Below, in pieces: positions 1-10,585 of a stretch of 64,000 nucleotides of DNA. The stretch's first letter is position 1; every line of letters starts with the position of its first letter. The stretch covers positions 23,943,689 through 24,007,688 of the forward strand of contig OZ020270.1 in NCBI GenBank assembly GCA_963971225.1. Direction: 5' to 3'. The stretch is from Melieria omissa. Its lineage: Eukaryota > Arthropoda > Insecta > Diptera > Ulidiidae. The notes below the pieces were generated by a model. It worked only from the letters and a program-made list of their open reading frames with translations. It was not told the origin of the DNA and ran no database searches. The position numbers and the translations under genes were made by a program.

Positions 1-1159
1 TTCATTATACACCAAATCGTTAACTGATTTACAAAAAATGTGTATGTTTTTGACCATCAAAGAAAACGCCTTAAAATTCCATATTTTCCGACTTTGAGGT
101 CCAATTACCACGGCATTTTAAAACTTATAAAAATAAGTTGCATCGGAAAAGAAGCCGTGTGGTGTTGTTAATGCGATAATGTAAAAATCATGTCAATCAA
201 TTTTTTGGTTTAGAAATTACAATCAAAAATATGGGAAAAGTCGAGTAAAAACTGAAAAAATGACACGGTACCTATATCTCACTAACTAGAGCTGCTGGAA
301 AAAATCTGAGGGTAGATTCGAAATCAGCGCACCCAAATTAGTAAGAAACAGTAGAAAAACTCCATGCAACAGAAAAAAAAGTGTTTTTTGTTGTCCTATG
401 TTACAAATTGTCCCGATTCGAAATATAAAAATATGAATAACTTTTGAGAAGAAGCAGGTCGGATTTCAATTCGAACGGATTTTGCACCTATAACCATCAA
501 CAAATACAACCTCGACAGTTTTCGTCGACATTTTTGTGCAACCTATCGATGCTTCCTGCCTACCGTGACCAAGTTCACGCATTTTTTTTGCTAATTGTAA
601 TTTGCTTGTGATTATAAAAAAGAAAGCAGAAATAGCGACGCAACAATTACCAACAACAATGCTATCTCGCCTGCACGGCACAGCGCAAAAAACAGTATAC
701 CGCTAACTATTTTTGTTTGCCAATATTATAATGCTATTCCCCGCGACAACAAAAGCAGCGTTCATCGTCATGTTTATCAAGTGGCGCAACAGCAGCGAGA
801 ATACGAATGAGTACAGAAGCGACTTCAATTCACATGTTACGCCGAAGTTACAGAGATTTCCGCTGTTAGTAACAGAGATTTCTGCTGTCAATAATAGAGG
901 GTACTACCAGCAGTAACCACCATACAACGCGTTTGCTTGTATGAGATGCGCGTTCTATATTACTTCATATTCTTTGGCACAGCGCAGCTTGCAATTGATG
1001 TTCCTTGTCGAACATCCCACAAAGAATGAAAATGAACTTCGAAAATTGAAGTTTGACGAAGCCAGCGACAAAACTTCGTATAGCCGAAGTACGTGTGGGA
1101 CCTACTGTGTTAGATTTGCGTGACCTAAAAATTGTGTACTGCGTGGTATCTCTATCTAT
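1..1159. other. Unassigned AT-rich flank
   Basis: No protein domain, terminal repeat or RNA gene is recognised here. Short open frames occur on both strands, but none resembles a known family. A small direct repeat of about 22 bp lies near 846-890, where the phrase cagagatttc recurs. The stretch ends where the gypsy-1 LTR begins. It could be old decayed repeat or plain intergenic DNA. Confidence 0.6.
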
Positions 1160-1548
1160 TATTACGAATACTAGGTCTAGTGGGCTGTTACGTATCACTT
1201 GATTGTGCAATTTGAAAATGAAACAACTTTAATTATTCCAACGCAGCCAATTCAAAACACTGTTCGTACACTTAAGTATTTGCTTAATTACTCCGTGTGG
1301 CAACTTCACTTGTCAAAATCAGACTGACTCGCTGCGCCGCATCCGGCTGCCTTTTATACCCGTCCGGCCACCGCGCAGATCGTTCTCGCAAATTCCCGAG
1401 TGGACTAAAGGTTTCCCTGATGATCGCGACCATCGTTGCCAGATTGGACTAAAAGTTATTATCGCGGCCGTCGTTGCCACATTGAATTATAGCACGGCGC
1501 GAAGCAGCAGGGTTGCTTTGCACAGCGACAGACTGTCTTATCGTTACA
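1160..1548 (-). repeat. gypsy-1 3' LTR
   Basis: This matches the LTR at 6604-7027 almost base for base but lacks about 35 bp. The missing block, present near 6703-6740, lies between caattcaaaac and gttcgtacac. It ends in CA at 1548 on the plus strand. The outer terminal dinucleotide is TA rather than TG, probably one mutation. Confidence 0.92.
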
Positions 1549-1560
1549 CTACCCACCACT
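1549..1560 (-). promoter_or_regulatory. Polypurine tract of gypsy-1
   Basis: Read on the minus strand this is AGTGGTGGGTAG, purine-rich and directly against the 3' LTR, where plus-strand DNA synthesis is primed in LTR elements. Its last three bases are also the pol stop codon TAG. Confidence 0.6.
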
Positions 1561-2988
1561 TACACTTGTTCGTCCCGAACAAGTGCCGAGGCTCCGCTGT
1601 GATGAGGCGCCAAAATGGACTACCTTCAGCTTAGCGCCTCTATTGCTGCAACGTTGAATCCGGTATACCACGTCGTTAATCCTAGTCACGACTTCGTACG
1701 GTCCTTCCCATGACGCTTGAAGTTTCGGAGACAAACCTTTCCTCCGCTGCGGGTTGTAGAGCATTACCAAATCGCCTTCTGGGAACCCTGCTGAGTTGGC
1801 CCGTAGATCGTATCTGGCTTTCGCCTTATCGCTGACCAGTTTGGTGCGGCCCCTTATAAACTGGTGAATGTCCTCCAGTTCCGCCCGCTTATTGACCGCG
1901 TAGTCCGTCTTAGCGCCTCCCGTCGTGCTGACTACGCCGAACTTCAAGTCAGCGGGTAATCGCAACTCTGTGCCGAACACTGCTCGGGCTGGAGTGAGTG
2001 ATGTCGTGTCGTGCGGGGCTGACCTATACGCCATCAGGAACAGGGGGATATGCGTATCCCAATCCTTTTGGTTCCTGCCTACCACTTTCCGCAGGTATTC
2101 CTCCAGTGTCCGGTTAAAGCGTTCCACCATGCCGTCGGACTGTGGGTGCAAAGGAGTGGTACGCGTTTTCTTTATCCCCAGCAGCTCACACACTTCCTTG
2201 AATACCGCAGACTCGAAATTCCGGCCTTGATCTGAGTGCAATTCCAACGGAACTCCGAACCTGGCTACCCAGTTGTTTACCAGCTTTTCCGAGATCGTAG
2301 TGGCCTCCTGGTTAGGAATAGGGTACACTTCGAGCCATTTGCTGAAGTAATCCATTACCACCAGCACATATTTGTTGCCTTGAGTGCAAGTTGGCAATGG
2401 GCCGACGACGTCCATAGCAATCCGCTCGAAGGGCGCTCCCACGTTGTACTGCTGCATGCGGCCTCGAGATTTTCTTGTCGGTCCTTTCGCGGCTGAACAT
2501 CGGTCGCAGCTCTTAATCCACTCGGCTACAGACTCCTGACATCCTACCCAGTAGAATCGTCTTTTTATTTTGGCGACGGTTTTGGTGATGCCCAGGTGCC
2601 CTCCACTGGAGTCGTTATGGTATGCCTCGATGACCTCGTTGATTCTGCATTTCGGCACTACCATTAGGGAGTTGCTGGTCCGACCATCCGCGCTCTCCCA
2701 TTCGCGGTACAGGCATCCTTCTTTCAGCCGCAGACTTTTCCACTGTGCCCAGTAAGCCTTAGCGATTGGGCTTTCACCGGCCATCTCCTGCCAGTCTGGA
2801 CGTGCGCCTTGCTTCTTGACTTCGACGATTTTAGCAAGATCCGCATCCTCACGCTGGTCCTTTTCTAGCCTCTCCGCAGACCACTCTTCCTCTGGCATAA
2901 CGCTTACCAACCGGACGTCCACTATCTGTTCTTTGCTTTCGACTCGCGAGCACTGCCTGCATTCGACTTTGCACGGACGGCGTGACAA
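1549..2988 (-). pseudogene. gypsy-1 pol: integrase part
   Basis: The open stretch of about 479 codons carries a full integrase. It has an HHCC zinc-binding region (HLGITKTVAKIKRRF followed by a CDRC pair), then the DDE core: an aspartate in IAMDVVGPLP, the second in HSDQGRNFES and the glutamate in GMVERFNRTLEEY. A C-terminal GPY/F-type module follows (GPYEVVTRI). Integrase inserts the cDNA into the chromosome. The frame has no proper start because it is the end of the pol polyprotein; the upstream link to RNase H is broken by a deletion near 3010 that changes frame. All catalytic residues are present, so the domain itself looks intact. Confidence 0.93.
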
Positions 2989-3596
2989 GGCATCGGCATT
3001 TCCAATTGCCCTTCAGGATCCTTAAAGTTCAGGAGCCATCTCAATGCCGCATGATCTGTGCGCAGGCGAAACCTCTGTCCATACAGATATTTGTGGAAGT
3101 GTTTTACGCAGTCCAATACCGGCAGCAGTTCTCTCCGTGTCACACAGTAGTTGCGTTCCGGTTTCGATAGAACCCTACTGTAGTACGCTATCACTTGTTC
3201 CTGGCCGTCTATTATCTGTGATAGCACACCGCCAATACTATTCCCGCTTGCATCTGTATCCAGCACAAACATCTCCCCAGGCACGGGGAAGGCCAGAATT
3301 GGGGCACTGCACAGTTTTTCCTTCAGACGTGCAAAAGCCTGTTCCTGCTCCTCATTCCACTCGAAAGCTTGGCTCTTTTTCGTCAGTTTGTGCAAGCTGC
3401 TGGCTACGTTCGCGAATCCTGGAACAAATCGGCGGTAGTATGTGCACAGGCCCAGGAAACTGCGGAGTTCGTGTAGATTGCGTGGCCGGGGCCACTCCTT
3501 CACCGCCGTGATTTTGCTTTCATCCGTATGTACTGTACTCCGCGGGCAGAAACCGTATGACCCAGATACTTGACCTCCTTTTGGAACAGCGAGCAC
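2989..3596 (-). pseudogene. gypsy-1 pol: reverse transcriptase thumb and RNase H part
   Basis: This frame continues pol after a frameshift. It begins in the connection region (FLGLCTYYRRFVPGF), followed by RNase H motifs: the aspartate in LDTDASGNSIGGVL, the glutamate in TRRELLPVLDCVKHF and RTDHAALRWLL. Near 3530-3545 a 5-bp insertion, resembling a local TACAG/TACAT duplication, throws the upstream reverse transcriptase out of frame. Near 3010 the sequence jumps from the end of RNase H straight to the region just before integrase, losing roughly 25 codons and the frame. RNase H would normally remove template RNA during cDNA synthesis. Confidence 0.9.
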
Positions 3597-4357
3597 TTCC
3601 TTGGGTTGAGCTTAAGCCCGGCTTCTCGTATCCGCTCGAATACCTCCTTTAGCTTTCCCAGGTGGTCGTCGAAGTTTTTACCCATCACGATTATGTCGTC
3701 GAGGTACACCAGACACGTCCGCCAATGCAGCCCTTTTAGCACGCGTTCCATTAGCCGATCGAATGTTGCTGGTGCGTTGCAGAGTCCAAACGGCATGACG
3801 GTGAACTGCCACAAACCATCGCCAACACTGAAAGCCGTTTTCTCCTTGTCCCTGTCTGCAAGCTCTACCTACCAATAACCCCTGCGTAAGTCGAGTGTGG
3901 AGAACCACTGTGTGCCTAACAGCGTGTCCAGGGTGTCATCGATCCGCGGTAGTGGATAACTGTCCTTCTTGGTCACATCATTGAGCTTCCGATAATCCAC
4001 ACAAAATCGGGTACTGCCATCCTTTTTCTTGACTAGTACGACCGGCGAGCACCAGGGGCCCGAAGAAGGCTCTATGACCTTTTCTTTCCGCATGTTTTCG
4101 ATCAAATTTGTGACCTCTTCCCTCTTGGCCAGAGGAACTCGTCTTGGCGGTTGGCGAATCGGTTTTGCACTTCCTATGGCTGTTTTTCCGCCTGCTTCTG
4201 CCGCAAATATTGACCCATAGTGCTGCAGGAAAGACCTCACCTTTTGTTTCTGCTTGGCCGTCAACTCGCTGCTCCACTGGTTCTCTTGCGGTAGGACGTC
4301 CATGTTAAAACTGCTCTTCTCATTACCTCCAGGTGGGCTACTCTCGCAATTGACCAC
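3500..4357 (-). pseudogene. gypsy-1 pol: reverse transcriptase part
   Basis: Reverse transcriptase motifs appear in order: [51 protein letters not shown] and the catalytic YLDDII. An in-frame TAG at 3869-3871 interrupts the frame just after RRGYW, at a position where the family usually has glutamine, so a single C-to-T change may be the cause (inference). Reading resumes in the same frame and continues to about 3540, where the 5-bp insertion ends it. Another in-frame TAG (4376-4378) separates this part from protease. Confidence 0.92.
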
Positions 4358-4375
4358 TGCTACAGCTTCCTTACA

Positions 4376-5068
4376 CTAGCCAATTACCTCATCTTTCCCG
4401 ACATATCTGGGTGCATTCAGGGGGTTCAGTATTTTGACTGGTATTCTGCCATTCTTAGGTTCCACTAATGTACGTCCGATGATGATGTTGTCGTGTCCTT
4501 GTTTCGGTGCTTCTACAACCCACAGCCGACGCATCCCATCGTCCTCGTCCACCTTTGCCCACACAATCGCCTCGGAATTCGTTGGTATTCTCCTGTTTTG
4601 ACACGATACCACCTTCCTTACCGCCACGCTTCGCTCATAGCCGGTGTGCAGCGGGAATTCAACGTTGGCATATCTCAGCACATTGTCCTTCAGGTCCAGC
4701 GTAAAATGGTGCCTAATCATGAAATCCACGCCGATAATCACGTCGTCCATTATATCCGCGACGATGAACTCATGTTCCAGGCTGCTGGTGCCGATAGCAA
4801 TCGTTTTTGTAACATTCCCTCTCACCGGCGCGCGCTCGCCAGTCGCAGTCCGCAGCTGTATGCCATGCAGCGGTTCCCAGTTCTTCAGCAGCTTCCTTTT
4901 TATGATCGAATATGATGCTCCAGTATCCAGTGTCAACACGAACAACTTTCCATCTATCCTTCCTTCAATTGTCAAGCTGCTGGGCTGTCGTTTCAGCTGT
5001 GAGACAAGGATGGTGGGGCGGCAGATTGTGGGGATCAGCTCACGCCCCTTTGGGCTGACCCGTTTTAG
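4376..5068 (-). pseudogene. gypsy-1 pol: protease part
   Basis: The frame opens at the gag stop in the -1 frame and runs without a stop to TAG at 4376-4378. The retroviral-type aspartic protease motif LTLDTGASYSII sits near codon 45, followed by a flap-like region and VIIGVDFMIRHH, as in family proteases. The enzyme would cut the Gag-Pol polyprotein. No ATG is needed because expression would come from frameshifting out of gag. The TAG at its end is in frame with reverse transcriptase downstream, so it looks like a nonsense mutation rather than a natural terminus. Confidence 0.88.
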
Positions 5069-6525
5069 TTTAACGGCTCCTCGTCCTCAGCCCTGCGCTT
5101 GTTGGCTGAGCCTCGATTGGCAGCATTCCTCGCTTCAGGCGATTGCGATCGAGAACGGGAACGCCTCTTTCGTTGGCGGCAGTCTCGTGATATGTGGCCC
5201 AGCTTGCCACATACCCAGCAAACAACTTTAGAGGAGACCACCCGTGGCCTGTCCGGTGGCTCAGAGCTTATGGCCTGGATCGTAATGTCGTTGTCCGGCT
5301 GGATCTGGCGTATCCTTGCAGGTGCATACCGAGTGCTCCCAATCCATGTCGCCTCATATGTCATCGCGCTGGTCACCGTCTCAATAAATGTCGGCTGGCC
5401 CATCATCAACGCACTGCGACGTGTCTCCGGATCATGAAGACCTTCAATAAACGTCTCTATCTTCATCCTTTCGAGATCATCAGCGCCGAAGGACGGGTAG
5501 CACAGCTGCACGAGCCGCTCAATGTCTGCTGCATATGTCTGCAGCGCCTCGTTGGATCTTTGCCTGCGGTTCTTCAGCTCACAGTAGTACAGCGTTCTGT
5601 TGTGCTCGTCGCTGTATTTGGCTGCCAGCGCCCTTATGACGGTCTCGTACTCACTTCGTAAACATCCTGGAACTGATTTTATTACCTCAGCCGCAGCACC
5701 TTTAAGAGCCAGCGCCAATCTCCGACCTTTCCTGACATCGGTCCACTGATTTTCCAGAGCAGCCAGGTCGAATTGCAGCTTGAAGGTATCGAACGGCGTA
5801 GTCCCATCATAAGTAGGCACTTCTGCTCGGATGGCAACATTTTCCGGAACCGGCGGCAACCATTCTCGCGGGTGTACCTCCATAAGCCGCTCGTCCATCT
5901 TTCTGTTCATCGAATCTTCCAGACTATCAACTCGTTTGTTCAGGGAATCTTCAAGATCGTCAACACGTTTGTTCAGGGAATCATCCAGGTCGTCAACTCG
6001 TTTGTTCAGGGAATCATCCAGGTCGTCGACTCGCTTATCCAAGTGCTCTACCCGCGTCTCCAGGTGCTCGACTTTCCCATTAATCCTGTCTGAGATTTCC
6101 TCCACTTTCTGCTCCAAGCGCGCAGAATTTTCCTGAAGCTTGCTGGACAACTCCCGAATTGCATTTTCCACTTTTGCTGACATTTCCCGGTTCGTAGTTT
6201 CCAGTTTCGCTGCAATTTCTCGATTTGTGGTCTCAAACATGCCTCTCATTGCAACCATAAGCTGGCTCATGTCCATTGCTTGCGGTGGCGCAGCCGCTGC
6301 AGCCGTACTTTGCATCGACGCCGCGCCCGCAAGCGATTCCTCCACTTTGGCCGACGCCTCTTGTTCTTGCGCTCCGAACTCGTGCACAGTCCACTCGATG
6401 CCTCGTTCCTCACATGCTTCTCGTAAGCGCAACTGCAACTCCACCTTTCCGCCAGCAGTCGGCAAATTCCAGGCAGCCAGCTCCTTCTTCAGCTGGTGCA
6501 CTTTCAGCAGCTCGAATTTAACCAT
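5065..6525 (-). CDS. gypsy-1 Gag with SAP domain, coiled coil and CCHC knuckle
   Basis: This 486-residue Gag starts at ATG 6523-6525. Residues 1-45 resemble a SAP DNA-binding helix pair (LLKVHQLKKELAAWNLP). An alanine-rich linker leads to a long coiled coil (about residues 95-215) that includes four near-identical 11-residue repeats of the form KRVDDLDDSLN. A retrotransposon Gag core follows, with a single zinc knuckle CWVCGKLGHISRDC (436-449) and an RS-rich basic tail. Gag would form the particle and package RNA. The frame is fully open, unlike pol. It ends at TAA 5065-5067, directly after a candidate frameshift heptamer. A SAP domain at the N terminus is unusual for Gag and may aid nuclear or chromatin contact (inference). 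Confidence 0.9.
   Translation of the reverse strand: MVKFELLKVHQLKKELAAWNLPTAGGKVELQLRLREACEERGIEWTVHEFGAQEQEASAKVEESLAGAASMQSTAAAAAPPQAMDMSQLMVAMRGMFETTNREIAAKLETTNREMSAKVENAIRELSSKLQENSARLEQKVEEISDRINGKVEHLETRVEHLDKRVDDLDDSLNKRVDDLDDSLNKRVDDLEDSLNKRVDSLEDSMNRKMDERLMEVHPREWLPPVPENVAIRAEVPTYDGTTPFDTFKLQFDLAALENQWTDVRKGRRLALALKGAAAEVIKSVPGCLRSEYETVIRALAAKYSDEHNRTLYYCELKNRRQRSNEALQTYAADIERLVQLCYPSFGADDLERMKIETFIEGLHDPETRRSALMMGQPTFIETVTSAMTYEATWIGSTRYAPARIRQIQPDNDITIQAISSEPPDRPRVVSSKVVCWVCGKLGHISRDCRQRKRRSRSRSQSPEARNAANRGSANKRRAEDEEPLN
5068..5074 (-). promoter_or_regulatory. Candidate -1 ribosomal frameshift site GTTAAAC
   Basis: On the minus strand the last Gag codons are TTA AAC followed by TAA, giving the heptamer G TTA AAC. 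A -1 slip there enters the pol frame, which is open from this point. GUUAAAC is a known slippery sequence in nidoviruses such as equine arteritis virus. A downstream pseudoknot was not tested. Confidence 0.6.
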
Positions 6526-6583
6526 GTCCGTGCTTTTATAATTTTATTTCTTTCGTTTTTTTTTTTATTTTCAATTTTCCACA

Positions 6584-6601
6584 ATCCCACTTCTGACACC
6601 A
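6584..6601 (-). other. Primer-binding site of gypsy-1 (tRNA-Leu)
   Basis: The plus strand reads ATCCCACTTCTGACACCA, matching the 3' end, with CCA, of insect tRNA-Leu as I know it. It lies two bases from the 5' LTR. This is where the tRNA would prime minus-strand cDNA. Confidence 0.85.
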
Positions 6602-6603
6602 AA

Positions 6604-7027
6604 TGTTACGAATACTAGGTCTAGTGGGCTGTTACGTATCACTGGATTGTGCAATTTGAAAATGAAACAACTTTAATTATTCCAACGCAGCCAATTCAAA
6701 ACCAACAGTCACTTTATTATTCACAGTTTTACACTTTACGGTTCGTACACTTAAGTATTTGCTTAATTACTCCGTGTGGCAACTTCACTTGTCAAAATCA
6801 GACTGACTCGCTGCGCCGCATCCTGCTGCCTTTTATACCCGTTCGGCCATCGCGCAGATCGTTCTCGCACATTCCCGAGTGGACTAAAGGTTTCCCTGAT
6901 GATCGCGACCATCGTTGCCAGATTGGACTAAAAGTTATTATCGCGGCCGTCGTTGCCACATTGAATTATAGCACGGCGCGAAGCGGCAGGGTTGCTTTGC
7001 ACAGCGACAGACTGTCTTATCGTTACA
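6604..7027 (-). repeat. gypsy-1 5' LTR
   Basis: This 424-bp LTR begins TGTTACG and ends CGTTACA on the plus strand, so it has the usual TG...CA ends. It would carry the element's promoter and polyadenylation signals. It holds the block missing from the other LTR. Confidence 0.93.
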
Positions 7028-7329
7028 ATATGTTAATCTCTTTTCAGAGGGGGGATTACATAAGCCAACTTCCGAATTCCTACAAATTTTAAATACAATT
7101 TTCGCCAACATTAACGGTGATAGTTTGGTGGAAACACAAAACCACATGGAAAACTTATTAACAGTCAAAATTGCACGGTATTAGAGCAACGTTTTGCGAA
7201 ACGTTTCTTTTTAGGCCGAACATTTTTTAGGATACGGTTTTTGAACAGCAATTTAAAAACACAAAAAAATGAATATTAATAAGAAATTAAAAAAAACAAT
7301 TACATTTTGGATTTTCTGACACTGCTATA
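7028..7329. other. Spacer between gypsy-1 and LINE fragment
   Basis: About 300 bp of AT-rich DNA with no recognised domain or terminal repeat. It may be host sequence or decayed repeat. Confidence 0.5.
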
Positions 7330-8400
7330 AAGCTCATGACTAGCTATCTTGACGACGGAGTTCAGCAAGGCAAAGGATTGAATTCCTCGTTGCAGTTTAA
7401 ATCGATTTCGGCCGGCGTTCCCCAGGGGTCTGTCCTTGGTCCTCTTCTGTTCAGTCTTTTTGTAAATGATTTTTTTGTTTGTAATTATGTTCACTTTCAT
7501 GCCTATGCTGATGACATCCAGTTATATTTGTCTAGTAGAGTTGCTCTAGTTGAAGATTTGTGCTATAAAGTTAATTGTGATTTGTCTGCTATTGTGAATT
7601 GGGCGAAGAATAATGGGTTATCACTGAATGCTACTAAGTCATATGTTAAGCCTATTTGAAACAAAGTGATCCATACCGATAATATCGAAAAGCTGTGGCT
7701 TGGTTCAACTGCTTTAAAGCTCACTGACAAAATACAAAAATTATGATTTATTGTAAATTAAACATTAACATGTGCTGACCATGTTAACAAAGTTGTGAGT
7801 AACGTATATGCCGTATTGCGTAAGTTAAGAACTTCTGCCGCGTTCACGCCTTTGGAAATCAGGCGTATGTTAGCTATGCAAGTTGTTCTGCCCAATATAA
7901 CTTACTTTAAGTTAGTGTATAGTAAACTTGACTCAGATCCAAAAGTATGATCATATCGCGCTGTGGAGAAACAAAGTTCTTGGATGTAGCATTATGAACT
8001 GAATTTAGCTGCGAGAAACTGTATGTTTCTATACAAATTAGTTTTACGGAAAACTCCGCGTTATCTATATGACAAGCTCCACCAGTCCAAGTCACAGAGG
8101 CATCACAGCCTGATTGTACCAAGACATACATTGTTAGCTACATCTAGGCTATTCTTCGTTAACGCCGTGAGACTGTGGAACTCAATTCCTGAGATGAATC
8201 GAAACAACTACAAAAAGCTTATACTAGACCATTTCAAAGAACTGGGGTTAATTATGCGACCAATAATTACAGACTACATTGTGACTTTTTATTGTATTCA
8301 TTCTTTTCTTTTCTTCTTTACTCGTCCTAACTTCTATACTTTCTACTTTATTTCTTTCATGTATTAGTTTTAAGTTAAATTATTGTATTTATATTGTAAG
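7330..8400 (+). pseudogene. 5'-truncated non-LTR retrotransposon (LINE) fragment
   Basis: A plus-strand reading frame (7336-7659) carries LINE reverse transcriptase motifs: SAGVPQGSVLGPLLFSLFVND and the catalytic AYADDIQLYLS. It then breaks, but recognisable C-terminal LINE sequence continues in shifting frames through 8230, ending with a segment containing RLWNSIPEMN, a motif common near the C terminus of CR1/jockey-type proteins. Several stops and frameshifts lie at 7660-8020. The start of the element (ORF1, endonuclease, first half of the polymerase) is absent, as expected from incomplete reverse transcription. The 3' end has no clear poly(A). It is the only sizeable retroelement in the window on the plus strand. 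Confidence 0.82.
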
Positions 8401-8450
8401 CTGTTGATGTACTTATAAAAGATCGATGATCTTATACTACTTTTACACAA

Positions 8451-8571
8451 ACGAGATTATCCCGATTTGCGCGATCAAGTCGTTAATCTCGTATCAAAAT
8501 GCGCGATTACCCATACAAAGTTAACCTCGCAAAAAGCGCGATTACAATTTAATCTCACAAAGTAATCTCGT
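8451..8571. repeat. Small inverted-repeat element
   Basis: The stretch starts ACGAGATTA and ends TAATCTCGT, a perfect 9-bp inverted repeat. Inside, gcgcgatta and taatctc recur in both orientations. It may be a short MITE or remnant; no target duplication was identified. Confidence 0.45.
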
Positions 8572-9029
8572 ATTTCCCCCAAAGCAACTCTGCAAATTTG
8601 GCCTAAATCGATTATTTTTGTATCATCACTAAGCGAATGTCTTGCAAAAATAAACAAAAAAATGAATTGTAGCGCGAAAAGGTTTGTATAATTTGGATGT
8701 AAAACGATGTAGCTCAGACTTTCTTGCATTCGTAGAAGTGAAAAGCATTAAAATGTTTAGAAAATCTTCTTCGAAATCCGTTTCTACATTTTTAATAAAA
8801 AATTCACTAATTTCCATTCAAATTTTACGAAACACGTGTAAACGTAGTACTAAGCTGTACAAGTAATAAAATAAATAAATAAATTAAATACATAGTAATT
8901 TACCTTTGTACCATTCATTGCGTTTTTGCTTGTCTAACAGTTCATAATATTAATAAACAAAATGAATTAGTCACATTGAAATGTCTATTTCGTGTTTATT
9001 TTAAAAAAGATCTAAAAATCCTTAGAACC
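8572..9029. other. Unassigned AT-rich spacer
   Basis: No domain, terminal repeat or RNA gene was recognised in these roughly 460 bp. The stretch ends at the TTAA that flanks the piggyBac remnant. Confidence 0.5.
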
Positions 9030-9033
9030 TTAA

Positions 9034-10585
9034 CACTAGATTTACGGAAAAAATGTATTACCTTTTTTTACTGAAACCCGTCAAATTGACACGTACCTTA
9101 AAATGTTGATTTTTTGCCTTTTTTTTTGTCAAAAAGTGTTACAAAGCCCAATTTGGCAAGATTTACGAGTTTTCTGTATGGATGATAAATTTGTAATATT
9201 TACGACTTCACTTCGATTGTTATCGGCAAGTTCCTCGGTCAATTGAAAAATAAAATTTTTTCGCGATATTTTTACCCCTGTACTTTCCGTGTACAGAACC
9301 CAAGCGTTGATTGCTGCAAAATCTAAGATATTGTAAAATACCTGGAGTGGCCATCTGCGAGAACCTGCCTTGACACTATATTTTCGTGCCATTTGGTCTA
9401 CAACATCGCAAAACTTTTTTTTGCGGTTTACTTTTATAAATAGTAAGAGTGACAGGTTCAGATTTGTAGAGTATAGAGGAAAATCGTTTCATGTTGTCTT
9501 TGTTTTTTGCTGATTTTGGCAATTCTCTTCTGTTAGCCCGTATAGTCCCGACCAACGTTTTCTTTTTTGTATATAATGTTTTCGCAAGTGAAATGCTGGT
9601 AAAAAAAATTGTCAGTAGTTATATTTCTGCCTTGTCCTAAGTATGGTTTCACCAGTTTCATCACAACAAACTCACTCAAAGATAAGTTTCCTGGTCGCTC
9701 ATCATCTTTTCCTAGGTATGGAAAGCCATTTATGACATATTTACTGTTGACATCTGCTGCCAACCAAAACTTGATTCCAATTTTATCTGGCTTGTTTGGC
9801 ATATACTGAGTAAATCGGCATCTAGCCTTTGTTGGGAATAATTGTTCATCAAAGGTAATATTAGCTCCAGGCTTATAACAAGCTTGGCTGTTTTCAATAA
9901 ATTTATTCCATATTTCGGATATTAGCGCAAATTTATCGTTCTGTAAACGTTTACTACGTTCAGACCTTTTGTCAAACCGTATGAAGCGGAGAATTTCCAT
10001 AAATCTATCTCTTCCCATTGTCTGTGAAAAGAAACTGGGTCCCCATTTCTTAGACCATAAATATGAAGCCTTCAAAGATTTTGCTTCATAAGCTCCTCGT
10101 GCGTACAAAATTGATATGAATGCGCGTAGCTCCTTATGTGTAACAGTCCAATTTTGTTTTAAAATTCTGAATGCCTCCATTTCAGTGCAAATTTTTATGT
10201 GGTCGAATATATGTTTATTTATTATCAGCTCAAACGCGCTACTTACATTTGCTAACATCACATTTCGCTTAGCGAAGCCTTCTAACATGAAGGGAAATCC
10301 CCAAATTAAAATTTTATGCAATCATATGTTTATTTCATCATAACAAAATCAATTTGCACTGAAAAAAATGTATGCGTCAATTTGACGGGTTTCCGTAAAA
10401 ATAGGTATACCACATACGTAAATTTGAAACCAGGTTGTCAAACGAAAAATAAACTACAATATATAATTAAACTAATATAACATTAATTTACCAACAAAAA
10501 AAATTAAATTTGCTTTTATAATTTTCTTCACATGAACTTTTGAAATTTGAAATCCGTCAAATTGACGGGTTCCGTAAATCTAGTG
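9034..10585 (-). mobile_element. piggyBac-family element, internally decayed
   Basis: The element is bounded by TTAA at 9030-9033 and 10586-10589, the target duplication used by piggyBac. Its ends are a 15-bp inverted repeat, CACTAGATTTACGGA. Sub-terminal CGTCAAATTGAC palindromes occur near both ends. The span of 1,552 bp is short for an autonomous piggyBac (about 2.4 kb). It encodes a broken transposase on the minus strand. Confidence 0.92.
9129..10321 (-). pseudogene. piggyBac transposase pseudogene
   Basis: A 262-codon stretch (9533-10321) matches the DDE_Tnp_1_7 core of piggyBac transposases, which excise and insert at TTAA. The first catalytic aspartate is in TFDEQLFPTKARCRF and the second in ITTDNFF. 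After a frameshift near 9555 the typical LVGTIRANRREL phrase can be read in another frame. The C-terminal piece (9129-9392) keeps RRWPLQVFYNILDFAAINAW, which holds the third aspartate. Missing are the N-terminal roughly 100 residues, a stretch between 9393 and 9530, and most of the cysteine-rich tail. All three aspartates survive but the protein is broken. Confidence 0.9.

Larger units (their letters stand above)
1160..7027 (-). mobile_element. gypsy-1: Ty3/gypsy LTR retrotransposon with both LTRs
   Basis: In element orientation the order is 5' LTR (6604-7027), primer-binding site, gag, pol (protease, reverse transcriptase, RNase H, integrase) and 3' LTR (1160-1548). That pol order, with integrase last, defines Ty3/gypsy. 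No envelope frame follows integrase: the pol stop codon lies against the 3' LTR, so this is not an errantivirus-type element. The tRNA-Leu primer site suggests the mdg3/Micropia side of the family (inference). Gag is open, but pol has two in-frame TAG codons, a 5-bp insertion and a deletion, so this copy cannot move on its own. Flanking bases (ctat left, atat right) do not form a clear target-site duplication. Confidence 0.93.

Noticed and set aside
466..1210. Several short overlapping frames on both strands at the left edge
   Set aside because: No similarity, biased composition, and overlap on opposite strands; treated as unassigned DNA.
1549..1600. Search for an envelope gene after gypsy-1 integrase
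   Set aside because: The pol stop lies against the 3' LTR, leaving no room.
5773..6136. Open frames on the plus strand opposite the Gag coiled coil
   Set aside because: Antisense shadows of the 33-bp repeats in gag.
7028..7040. Target-site duplication of gypsy-1
   Set aside because: Left ctat and right atat agree at three of four bases only; too weak to claim.
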